The notes under the pieces are model-generated. The model was not told the origin of the DNA. It ran no database searches and worked only from the letters and a program-made list of their open reading frames with translations. A stretch of 33,312 bases of DNA from Fimenecus sp045655645 (lineage in GTDB: Bacteria; Bacillota; Clostridia; Oscillospirales; Acutalibacteraceae): the NCBI GenBank assembly GCA_045655645.1, contig JAZOPS010000037.1, forward strand, positions 1 to 33,312, in the 5' to 3' direction. Each line of letters starts with the position of its first letter. Positions within the stretch are counted from its first letter, which is position 1. This document shows positions 1-7,674 of the stretch, piece by piece. A program made the position numbers and the translations under genes.

Positions 1-3000
1 CAGCAAAGGATATTTCTTCTTCATTTGCTATGATACATACTTTGTCTTTGTTTTCTTCACTTTTCTTTTCAAAGAGAGAATAGAGTGTTGTGTTCTCAGG
101 AATATTGTATGTGTGTTCTGTATTGTTGAAAGATGAGATAACTTTTTCTTTTTCTTCTTCACTTAATACAGAGATATCTTTGATGAGTTTTGTTTCGTCA
201 AGACATTGTGCAAGAATGCTTGTGTATGCCTTAATGAACTTGTTAATTGTTTCTTCTTTGAAAAGGTCAGTTGAGTATTCTACTGAAACAACAGTTTTAT
301 CCCTTGTTGGAACAATATTGAAGTTTAAGTCGCACTTAACTCCACCCAACGCTACTGGAACTGATTCAACTTCTTTGTCACCAAATACAATTACTGGTAT
401 TGCTTCATTCTGGTAAGCAAACATAACATCATAGAGTGGGTTTCTGTTTGATGAAGATATACCGAGTTTTTTAACAAGTTCATTGTAGGGATACATCTGG
501 TTATCTATTGCAGAAATTGAATTTTCTCTTGTTTCTTGCATAAGTTCAGAGATTGTTTTATTACCATCAGTATTTGTACGGAGAACCACAGTGTTAACAA
601 ACATACCAATAGTGTTAAGGAATTTGCTTGAACGTCCGCTTATTGGCATACCAACGCAGATGTCTTCATTTCCTGAATATTTAGAAAGAAGAATATTGTA
701 GCAAGCCATATAGTAGGCATAAGGTGTTATACCCAATTGTTTACACTTGTTAAGTATATTTCCATTGAGTTCGTTATCTATTGTTGACTGAATATTTGTT
801 CCGTTAAAGCTTTGTTTTTCAGGTCTTTGATAATCTGTTGGCAAATTAAACTCTGTTGTTTTTTCGCTGAATACTTTGAGCCAGTATTTCTCATTTTCTT
901 CTGTATAGTTATCGGTAACTGCAAATTCGCCGTATTGAACTGTTTCAGGTAAATCTCTACCCATATACAATTCATTGAGTTCTTTACATAATACAGTCAT
1001 TGATTCACCATCGACTATGATATGGTGAGCAACTACCACAACTGTGTTGTCATAGTATCCAACTCTAAGAAGGAGAGCAGAACTTAAATCAAAAGGAGTA
1101 TTGAAAAGAGTTGTGTCTGCGCTGTTGAGTTTTTTTATTTCAATTGTTGTAGGTTCATTGATAATCTGAACGATTTGTCCATTTCTGTTTTCAAAACTTG
1201 TTCTTAGAGATTCGTGGCGAACAATTAATTCATTAACTGCTTTTTGGAGTCTGTCAATGTCTAATTCTTCTGTTTTGAATGCTGCAAGAATATTGTAGTG
1301 AACAGAGTCGGGACTAATCAACTGAGATGTATATATACGCATTTGTGCAGCGGTAGCAGGAAGAATAGATGAATATTCTATTTTTTCATCATTTCCTTCT
1401 TTTACAGTCAGTTCTTTTGCAAGAGATTGAATATCTTTTGCTTCAAAGATAGCTTTTACATTAACAGTATATCCCTTATCTTCAAGTTCACTAACAAGTT
1501 CAATAGATTTAAGTGAGTCACCACCCAAATCAAAGAAGTTATCTAATGTACTTACTTCTTGAATATCAAGTGTCGTTTCTATTGATTCTGTAAGAGCTTT
1601 TTCTTCTTTAGTTTTTGGAGCCACATATTCTGTTTCTGTTGAGATAGCAGAAAGGTCAATTTCAGGCAATGCATTTCTGTTTGCTTTACCACTTGCTGTC
1701 ATTGGCATGGCATCAAGATGTGTGAATATATGTGGAACCATATATTTAGGCAATTTTGTTGAAAGAATTGCTCTAAGGTCTTTTGCATGGAAATCTTCGC
1801 CTGTATAGAAAGCACAGAGAAGTTGTCTGTCTTCTTTATCTTTACGCACAACAACAACAGCACGTTCAATACCTTCAACTGCCTGTAATACGCTTTCAAT
1901 TTCTCCAAGCTCTATTCGAAGACCGCGAATCTTAACCTGGAAGTCTTTTCTTCCAATGAATACAAGATTTCCATCGTCTCTCCAATATGCATGGTCACCA
2001 GTTTTGTAGAGTTTGCCACTACCAAAGGGGTTATCAATAAACTTTTCTTCTGTGAGTTCAGGTTTGTTAAGATAACCCATTGATACAGAGTCACCTGCAA
2101 TACAGAGTTCACCCATTATTCCCATTGGTACAGGGTTCATATATTTATCTACGATATATACTTGCGTATTAGCTATTGGTTTACCGATAGTGATAGCATC
2201 TGTAAATGTATCTGTATCAGCAAAAACTGACCAGATAGGTACTTCTGTAACACCATAGATATTGTAAATCTTTGCATTTGTTAATTCTTTGAGCTCATCA
2301 AGATATGACTGCTCCATAGCTTCGCCACCAAGGAGAATTGCTTTCACATTCTTCAAGAATTCTCTTTGACTTGGCTCTTTAGTTAATGCCTTGAGTTTTG
2401 TTGGTGTAGTTTGCAAGAAATGACCGTTTTCTCTTGTGAGAAGACGATTGAGTGCGTATTGATTCCTACACTCTTGTTCGTCTGCAAGCACAACTCTTAA
2501 ACCATTCACAAGAGTTGCAATGGTTTCTGTAACAAATATATCAAAGCTACAAGTTGAGATTGAAACAATAGCTTCAAAATCTTCTTTGACAATTTTGCCG
2601 AAAATGTTGTGCTCGTTTTTAGAAATGTAGTTTACAACATTTCTATGTTTTGCCATAACACCTTTAGGATTACCTGTTGAGCCAGATGTATAGATACAAT
2701 AGCACAATGACTCATTTGTCATATCTACATTTGGATTAGATGTATTATCTGAGTCTAAAAGAGAATCAATGTTATCCATCGACACAACAAATTTTGCATT
2801 AGTGTCTTTACACATGTATTCAATACGCTCTTCAGGAAGTTCCATATCTATTGGCAGATATGCTGCACCTGTTTTGAGTATGCCGAATAAAGCCGAAAGA
2901 AGATAACTCTTTCTCGGCAACATAAGGCCAACAATATCGCCCTTGCCAATTCCTTTTTCAATAAGGCTATTTGCTATTCTGTTTGCTTCTTCGTTAAGTT

Positions 3001-4399
3001 CCTTATATGTAAGTGACTTATCGCTTGATACAAGTGCTACTTTATCAGGTGCTCTTTCTGCGTGTTCTTCGAATAACTCGTGGACACACTTGTTCTTATT
3101 ATATTCTACCGTTGTTGCATTAAAATTGACGAGAAGTTTTTGCTTTTCATCTGCTGAAACCATTTCGAGTTCACAAATGTTTTTATCAGGAGTTTTAACA
3201 GCATTTTCTGTCAAAGCAAGGATTGATTTCATCATAATTTCAACTTCTTGTTCGTTGAAATAAGATGTTCTATAACGGATTTTAAACTTGTGTAATGTTT
3301 CGTTGAAGCTCTGCAAATGTATTTCTAAAGGAGTTGCTAAATAGTTGGCGTATTTAATAAGCACTTCATATTCATCTTTTGTTGTAAAAGATTGATAGTC
3401 AGTGGCAATACTGAAGAGGTTGTTTGAATCATAACCAACTGTTTTCAATACCTCTTTAATATCGGTCTGTGTAAATTTCTGATGTCTCAACAAATTCATT
3501 TGTGAGTCTTCAATTTGCTTTGCATTATGCAAGAAAGATGTGTTTTCCACAATGTTGCAGACCATTGGTAACACATGCATATATAATCCGATGGTGTTAA
3601 ACTCGGACTGTGTTGTACGGTTGAGAACAGGCACACCCATAGTGAATGATGAGGTTTCATATATTCTTGAAAAATATGCTCCATAAATTGTGTTAAAGAA
3701 GGATGTAACAGAAACTTCGTTTTCTTGACAGAAACGATTCACTTTATCAAACAATTCTTCTGAAATTACAGAGTTAACTTCGTCAGAATAAAAATCAAGA
3801 ACATTGCCTTTTGCGGTGAAGATATCACAATCTGGATTGTTTGAAAATTCTTTTAACCAGAAATCTTTTGCTTTGTCAAAGCGACGAGAGTGCTTGTGCT
3901 TTTCTTCTGCTTCAATGTAGTCAGGATATTGTTGTATAGTTGGTGTGAAGTTTATGTCTTTTAGCAACTCGTTCATATGTTCAGCCATAACAATAACGCT
4001 ATAACCATCAACAACAATATGGTGGGCATTTATCATAAATCCTGAAGTTGTTGGTGTCTCGAAAATTGCACAGTTGACCAAAAGCCCATAACGGTCGATA
4101 GGCTCGTTAAGGAAATCCTGAGCCTTTTGCATAAGCTCCTCTTCAGTTTCAACTTGCCAAAAACGATAGTTTATGTATTCATGCTCCTTAACGTCAGCTA
4201 CAACACCATTTTCGGTTTCAACGAGTTTTACACGAAGGCTATCATGAGTTTCAACGAGTTTGTTATATGCATTGTTAATTTCTTCATAGGAATATACTTT
4301 TGGGAATATCTCCATAACACCCTGATTCCAGATTTGACTGTCTAGAGTGAAATTTTTATTGTAGAAATTCCTTTGTGAAGATGTAAGTTTGAACCTCAT
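1..4399 (-). CDS. Non-ribosomal peptide synthetase, C-A-PCP-C-(A), 3' end outside window
   Basis: The frame stays open from ATG 4399 to the window edge, giving about 1466 residues with no stop. AAGGAG at 4408-4413 lies 8 nt before the start. Domains in order: condensation (residues 1 to about 430; HHIVVDG at 126-132), adenylation (about 430-905; YTSGSTGNPKG near 570, YKTGDH near 800, SGKANRNAL near 903), peptidyl carrier (DLGGDSL, phosphopantetheine Ser962), a second condensation domain (HHIIVDG at 1125-1131), then the first ~40 residues of another adenylation domain. By alignment to GrsA PheA the first pocket reads D-I-T-Q-L-G-I-I-W-K, close to the classic glycine code DILQLGLIWK. The protein begins directly with a C domain, as in starter-C enzymes that N-acylate the first amino acid. 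The divergent ligase and ACP could supply that acyl group (inference). Later modules and the release domain are not visible. Confidence 0.93.
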   Translation of the reverse strand, partial: MRFKLTSSQRNFYNKNFTLDSQIWNQGVMEIFPKVYSYEEINNAYNKLVETHDSLRVKLVETENGVVADVKEHEYINYRFWQVETEEELMQKAQDFLNEPIDRYGLLVNCAIFETPTTSGFMINAHHIVVDGYSVIVMAEHMNELLKDINFTPTIQQYPDYIEAEEKHKHSRRFDKAKDFWLKEFSNNPDCDIFTAKGNVLDFYSDEVNSVISEELFDKVNRFCQENEVSVTSFFNTIYGAYFSRIYETSSFTMGVPVLNRTTQSEFNTIGLYMHVLPMVCNIVENTSFLHNAKQIEDSQMNLLRHQKFTQTDIKEVLKTVGYDSNNLFSIATDYQSFTTKDEYEVLIKYANYLATPLEIHLQSFNETLHKFKIRYRTSYFNEQEVEIMMKSILALTENAVKTPDKNICELEMVSADEKQKLLVNFNATTVEYNKNKCVHELFEEHAERAPDKVALVSSDKSLTYKELNEEANRIANSLIEKGIGKGDIVGLMLPRKSYLLSALFGILKTGAAYLPIDMELPEERIEYMCKDTNAKFVVSMDNIDSLLDSDNTSNPNVDMTNESLCYCIYTSGSTGNPKGVMAKHRNVVNYISKNEHNIFGKIVKEDFEAIVSISTCSFDIFVTETIATLVNGLRVVLADEQECRNQYALNRLLTRENGHFLQTTPTKLKALTKEPSQREFLKNVKAILLGGEAMEQSYLDELKELTNAKIYNIYGVTEVPIWSVFADTDTFTDAITIGKPIANTQVYIVDKYMNPVPMGIMGELCIAGDSVSMGYLNKPELTEEKFIDNPFGSGKLYKTGDHAYWRDDGNLVFIGRKDFQVKIRGLRIELGEIESVLQAVEGIERAVVVVRKDKEDRQLLCAFYTGEDFHAKDLRAILSTKLPKYMVPHIFTHLDAMPMTASGKANRNALPEIDLSAISTETEYVAPKTKEEKALTESIETTLDIQEVSTLDNFFDLGGDSLKSIELVSELEDKGYTVNVKAIFEAKDIQSLAKELTVKEGNDEKIEYSSILPATAAQMRIYTSQLISPDSVHYNILAAFKTEELDIDRLQKAVNELIVRHESLRTSFENRNGQIVQIINEPTTIEIKKLNSADTTLFNTPFDLSSALLLRVGYYDNTVVVVAHHIIVDGESMTVLCKELNELYMGRDLPETVQYGEFAVTDNYTEENEKYWLKVFSEKTTEFNLPTDYQRPEKQSFNGTNIQSTIDNELNGNILNKCKQLGITPYAYYMACYNILLSKYSGNEDICVGMPISGRSSKFLNTIGMFVNTVVLRTNTDGNKTISELMQETRENSISAIDNQMYPYNELVKKLGISSSNRNPLYDVMFAYQNEAIPVIVFGDKEVESVPVALGGVKCDLNFNIVPTRDKTVVSVEYSTDLFKEETINKFIKAYTSILAQCLDETKLIKDISVLSEEEKEKVISSFNNTEHTYNIPENTTLYSLFEKKSEENKDKVCIIANEEEISFA

Positions 4400-4469
4400 T
4401 TTAGATGCTCCTTGAAATAATGTAATTTTGCACATAACATATCCATTATAATTTATTATAATTAAAACA

Positions 4470-4498
4470 ATTATATATATAATTATACATAAAGTCAA
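4470..4498 (-). promoter_or_regulatory. NRPS promoter
   Basis: On the minus strand TTGACT (4493-4498) and TATAAT (4470-4475) are separated by exactly 17 bp. Transcription would start about 60 nt upstream of the NRPS ATG. The spacer is very AT-rich, so other TATAAT-like hexamers exist nearby. Confidence 0.6.
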
Positions 4499-4573
4499 GA
4501 TTTTAGCATCATATATGCACATAAAAATTCTGTAAAATTCGGTTAAAAATGGTGGTTTTTAAGCCATTATTCA

Positions 4574-4594
4574 CTAACATTTATCTTGTGTTAG
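4574..4594. promoter_or_regulatory. Inverted repeat CTAACA-N9-TGTTAG, possible operator
   Basis: The half-sites CTAACA (4574-4579) and TGTTAG (4589-4594) flank and overlap the -35 hexamer of the panD promoter, in the region shared with the divergent NRPS promoter. The arms are only 6 bp, so chance is possible. No regulator is encoded next to it in the visible part. Confidence 0.3.
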
Positions 4595-4614
4595 AGAAAA
4601 TAGTATGATATAAT
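4586..4614 (+). promoter_or_regulatory. panD-ligase-ACP promoter
   Basis: TTGTGT (4586-4591), a 17-bp spacer and a perfect TATAAT (4609-4614). It drives the three genes divergent from the NRPS. An inverted repeat overlaps its -35 (see separate entry). Confidence 0.6.
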
Positions 4615-4675
4615 AACATGATATCTCCACTTAGATGAAAATTTCTAGAATAGCAAATGAAAAAGAGGTATAAAA

Positions 4676-5059
4676 ATGTATCTTACAATGTTAAAAAGCA
4701 AAATTCATCGTGCTACTGTAACTCAGTCAGAACTGAATTATGTTGGAAGCATTACAATCGACAAAGCATTGATGGATGCAGCTGGGTTGCTTGAATATGA
4801 AAAAGTACAGATAGCTGATATTGATAATGGTAACAGATTTGAAACTTACATAATCGCGGGTGAAGAAAACAGCGGTTGTATTTGTCTTAATGGAGCTGCA
4901 GCAAAATGCGTTGAAGTCGGAGATAAAGTTATTATTATGGCTTATGCTCAGATGACAGCTGAAGAAAATGAAAATCATTATCCAAAAGTTGTGTTTGTTA
5001 ATGATAAAAACGAGATTTCGGAAGTTGTCAATTACGAAAAGCACGGAGAAATAAAATAA
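4676..5059 (+). CDS. panD: Aspartate 1-decarboxylase (pyruvoyl enzyme)
   Basis: This 127-residue protein matches PanD along its whole length and is nearly the size of the E. coli enzyme (126). PanD converts L-aspartate to beta-alanine in the cytoplasm, normally for pantothenate. The self-cleavage site Gly24-Ser25 is present (YVGSITID), and Ser25 becomes the pyruvoyl cofactor. Lys9 and Arg54-type active-site regions (MLKSKIHRATVT, NGNRFETY) and the NGAAA loop are conserved. AGAGGT lies 7 nt before the start. No panB or panC is nearby; instead the gene leads a unit with an acyl-adenylating ligase and an ACP and is divergent from an NRPS. That suggests beta-alanine is made for the peptide product or for phosphopantetheine arms (inference). 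Confidence 0.95.
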   Translation: MYLTMLKSKIHRATVTQSELNYVGSITIDKALMDAAGLLEYEKVQIADIDNGNRFETYIIAGEENSGCICLNGAAAKCVEVGDKVIIMAYAQMTAEENENHYPKVVFVNDKNEISEVVNYEKHGEIK

Positions 5060-5089
5060 ATTCTTACTGCAAAAGAGGTGATTCATCAA

Positions 5090-6805
5090 ATGGAAAGAAG
5101 TCGCAATATTTGGAGTGATAATCACGCGCCTGAAAATTTCAGACCGGAATATCCCGAGTTTTCTATGGTTTCACTTTTGAAAGAAACTGCAGAGAAATAT
5201 CCTAATTATTATGCACTCAATTTTAACAACAAAAAAATAACGTTTGCACAGATGATTGCGACAATCGAAACTGTTGCGCAGGCTTTACTTGCAAGTGGTG
5301 TAAAAAAAGGTGATTTTGTATCAGTTGTTGCACCAAATACCCCACAGGCTCTTATTTCTGTTTATGCAATCAATCGTATGGGCGCAGTTGCGAATATGAT
5401 TCACCCATTGCTTTCTGCAAATGAGATTAAAAACTTTGTTGAACATGTTGATAGCAAAGCAATTATCACATTTGATATGCTTTATCCAAAACTTGTAGAA
5501 ATAGAGTGGGAAACATCATCAAAACCTGTTGTGGTGTTAGCACGTATTGCAGATGCTTTGCCACTTTATCTTAAACCACTTTATCAGCTCAAAAACAAGT
5601 TGGATTTAAACTTTAATCCAAATCATGATATAATTTATTGGAACGATTTTCTCAAACGTGGCAAACAGAGAAAAGAACCACTTCCTGCTGACGACGGAAA
5701 AGGTGACGATATTGCTGCAATTCTTTACAGTGGTGGAACAACAGGTATTCCAAAAGGTGTTATGATTCATAACCGTGCATTTAACTGTATGGCTGTCCAA
5801 GCTGAAGAAATCAAGCGTGACAACACAAAAGATGCAGCAGGTAAAAAGGCGCTTGCTCTTATGCCTGTTTTCCATGGGTTTGGGCTCGCTATGTGCATGC
5901 ACGTTATGCTTTATTTTGGAATGCAGGTTTTCCTTGTTCCTAAATTCGATTTTAAAGCTTGTACAAAATTGATTTTCAAAAACAAAATCAATCATGTTTA
6001 TGCAGTGCCTGCTTTGTTTGAAGCTCTTTCAAGAAGTGAAGAGATTGAAAAGCAAGACCTTTCTTTCCTTGAAATGGTTGCGTTTTCAGGGGATAAAATG
6101 AGTGATAAGCTTCATAATCGAATGAATAAATATTTGAAAAAAGGTGGCTCTTCAGAACAGATGACAGAGGCTTATGGTCTCACAGAATGTTTATCTGCTG
6201 CGTGTATCAGCCCTTTCTTTGCTCACAAGCAAGGTAGTACAGGGCTTCCACTTCCTGACAATAAAATCAAGATTTGTGAGTTTGGCACTCACAATGAAGT
6301 TCCTCGTGGTGAAGACGGTGAAATTTGTATAACTGGTCCTACACTTATGAAGGGATATTATAAAAATCAGATTGAAACTGACCTTGCTTTGCAAACTCAT
6401 GATGATGGTCAGACGTGGTTACATACAGGTGACATTGGTTGTGTGGACGAAGACGGATATCTCTGGTATCGTCAAAGACATTGCAAGATGATTATTACAG
6501 CGGGCTATAACATTTATCCATCACAGATTGAAGAAGTAATTAATGGTGTTAATGGTGTTGCGGTCAGTTGTGTTGTGGGTGTTGAAGATAGAAGTGTTGG
6601 TCAACGAATTATTGCGGTTGTGCAACCTGCATCAATGGATATGGATTTAGACTCCCTTCGAGACCGTGTTCTTGAAGCTTGCAAGAAAAATGTTGCTGAA
6701 TATGCAATGCCAAGAGAAGTTATATTCCGTGAAGAATTACCAAGAACAGCAATGGGCAAGGTTAATTTTAAAAAGATTACAGCAGATATGAACGGAAAGG
6801 AATGA
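5090..6805 (+). CDS. Free-standing acyl-AMP ligase (fatty acyl-CoA/ACP synthetase family)
   Basis: A 571-residue ANL-superfamily adenylating enzyme. Motifs: YSGGTTGIPKG near residue 218 (ATP-binding A3), EAYGLTE near 363 (A5), HTGDIG near 452 (A7), ITAGYNIYPSQIEE (A8 hinge) and PRTAMGK with the catalytic lysine near the C-terminus. It resembles long-chain acyl-CoA ligases more than NRPS A domains, and no carrier domain is fused. In the A8 region the usual GRxKD is replaced by RQRHCKM. The start is ATG 5090, 8 nt after GAGGTGA; an in-frame GTG at 5078 lies inside that SD. It sits 30 bp after panD and directly before an ACP, so acyl-ACP formation for the divergent NRPS is the best guess. Loading of beta-alanine is an alternative. 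Confidence 0.85.
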   Translation: MERSRNIWSDNHAPENFRPEYPEFSMVSLLKETAEKYPNYYALNFNNKKITFAQMIATIETVAQALLASGVKKGDFVSVVAPNTPQALISVYAINRMGAVANMIHPLLSANEIKNFVEHVDSKAIITFDMLYPKLVEIEWETSSKPVVVLARIADALPLYLKPLYQLKNKLDLNFNPNHDIIYWNDFLKRGKQRKEPLPADDGKGDDIAAILYSGGTTGIPKGVMIHNRAFNCMAVQAEEIKRDNTKDAAGKKALALMPVFHGFGLAMCMHVMLYFGMQVFLVPKFDFKACTKLIFKNKINHVYAVPALFEALSRSEEIEKQDLSFLEMVAFSGDKMSDKLHNRMNKYLKKGGSSEQMTEAYGLTECLSAACISPFFAHKQGSTGLPLPDNKIKICEFGTHNEVPRGEDGEICITGPTLMKGYYKNQIETDLALQTHDDGQTWLHTGDIGCVDEDGYLWYRQRHCKMIITAGYNIYPSQIEEVINGVNGVAVSCVVGVEDRSVGQRIIAVVQPASMDMDLDSLRDRVLEACKKNVAEYAMPREVIFREELPRTAMGKVNFKKITADMNGKE

Positions 6806-6811
6806 TGAGCT

Positions 6812-7036
6812 GTGATTGAAAGAATTGAAAAAGTGTTTTCAGAAGTGACGGGTCGTGATGACTTGAATTTTACTGAAAAAACAAGACTTGATAAGAATTT
6901 TGAATTTACATCATTGAGCTTTATTCAACTTATCTGTGGGCTTGAAGATGAATTTGATGTGGAAATTCCCAATTCGGCTGTCAAGAAAATCAAAACAGTT
7001 GGCGATGTTGTGAAATTCTTAGAAAAGAATATATAA
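6812..7036 (+). CDS. Free-standing acyl carrier protein
   Basis: A 74-residue acidic four-helix carrier protein. The phosphopantetheine serine lies in FTSLSFIQL (near residue 36), followed by the typical LEDEFDVEIP helix and a VGDVVKFLE C-terminus. The residue before the Ser is Thr, where primary-metabolism ACPs carry Asp (DSL), so it is probably a specialised ACP. It starts with GTG 6812, 6 nt after the ligase stop, with AAAGGA about 10 nt upstream. It is the likely acceptor of the acyl (or aminoacyl) group activated by the preceding ligase. A terminator follows immediately. Confidence 0.85.
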   Translation: MIERIEKVFSEVTGRDDLNFTEKTRLDKNFEFTSLSFIQLICGLEDEFDVEIPNSAVKKIKTVGDVVKFLEKNI

Positions 7037-7040
7037 ATTT

Positions 7041-7075
7041 AAATCCACTTGCTTTTGCAGGTGGATTTTTTTACA
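7041..7075 (+). terminator. Terminator of the panD-ligase-ACP unit
   Basis: The hairpin AATCCACTTGC/GCAGGTGGATT (one G-U pair, TTTT loop) is followed by a run of seven T. It starts a few bases after the ACP stop codon. Confidence 0.85.
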
Positions 7076-7089
7076 TTTTTTGAAAATTA

Positions 7090-7118
7090 TTGAAACAGTT
7101 TTGAATTTTTGATACTCT
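7090..7118 (+). promoter_or_regulatory. Possible promoter of the sigma factor gene
   Basis: TTGAAA (7090-7095), 17 bp, TACTCT (7113-7118). The -35 contains TGAAAC, as in several ECF-type promoters, so autoregulation is conceivable, but no convincing ECF -10 element was seen. Weak evidence. Confidence 0.3.
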
Positions 7119-7173
7119 TATATTGTGAAAGGGTAAATTTTTACAGATGTTTTGTAAAAGTGGGGTGTGAAAA

Positions 7174-7674
7174 ATGAAAAAAGAAATGAAAAAACTCATC
7201 CAATCTGCAATTTTAGGGGACAAAGATGCATTCGGCACTCTTTATGAAATATACTCTGTCGATATGTATCGTTTTGCATTGAGTATGTGCAAAAATTCCT
7301 TTGATGCGCAAGATGCTGTGCAAGAAACGGTTTTATCTGTTTTCAAGAGTATCCGCGGGGTGAAAAATCCCGAGAAATTCAAGTCATATCTTTTTTCATC
7401 CCTTTCAAATACTTGCAAAAGAAAGCTTTCAGAGAATTATCATATAGTTGAGTTTGAAGACGAGGGGTATGTGGATAGCGAAATTGAATTTTCAATTCCC
7501 GTCCGCGAAGCGTTGTCAAAACTCGACGAAGAATCAAGACAGATTTTAATGCTGTCAATTGCAGGTGGATTCAAGTCACGAGAAATCGGTGAAATGCTTG
7601 ATATGTCCGCAAATACGGTTAGAACAAAACACAAAAGAGCGTTAGAAAAAATGAGAGAGGAGTTAAGCTTATGA
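7174..7674 (+). CDS. ECF-type RNA polymerase sigma factor
   Basis: A 166-residue sigma-70-family protein with only regions 2 and 4. Region 2 spans about residues 10-80 (FGTLYEIYSVDMYRFALSM, DAQDAVQETVLSVF for -10 recognition). Region 4 spans about 107-160 (LSKLDEESRQILMLS, then the helix-turn-helix SREIGEMLDMSANTVRTKHKRAL). GGGGTG about 8 nt upstream serves as SD. Its stop codon overlaps the next start (ATGA), so it is translationally coupled to a membrane-anchored protein. This is the usual arrangement of ECF sigma with its anti-sigma factor. Target promoters are unknown. Confidence 0.92.
   Translation: MKKEMKKLIQSAILGDKDAFGTLYEIYSVDMYRFALSMCKNSFDAQDAVQETVLSVFKSIRGVKNPEKFKSYLFSSLSNTCKRKLSENYHIVEFEDEGYVDSEIEFSIPVREALSKLDEESRQILMLSIAGGFKSREIGEMLDMSANTVRTKHKRALEKMREELSL

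Noticed and set aside
4127..4345. Plus-strand open frames within 90-4345, including hydrophobic-looking translations.
   Set aside because: They lie antisense to the continuous NRPS frame, whose domains and motifs run unbroken from 4399 to the window edge. None has an SD or a recognisable domain.
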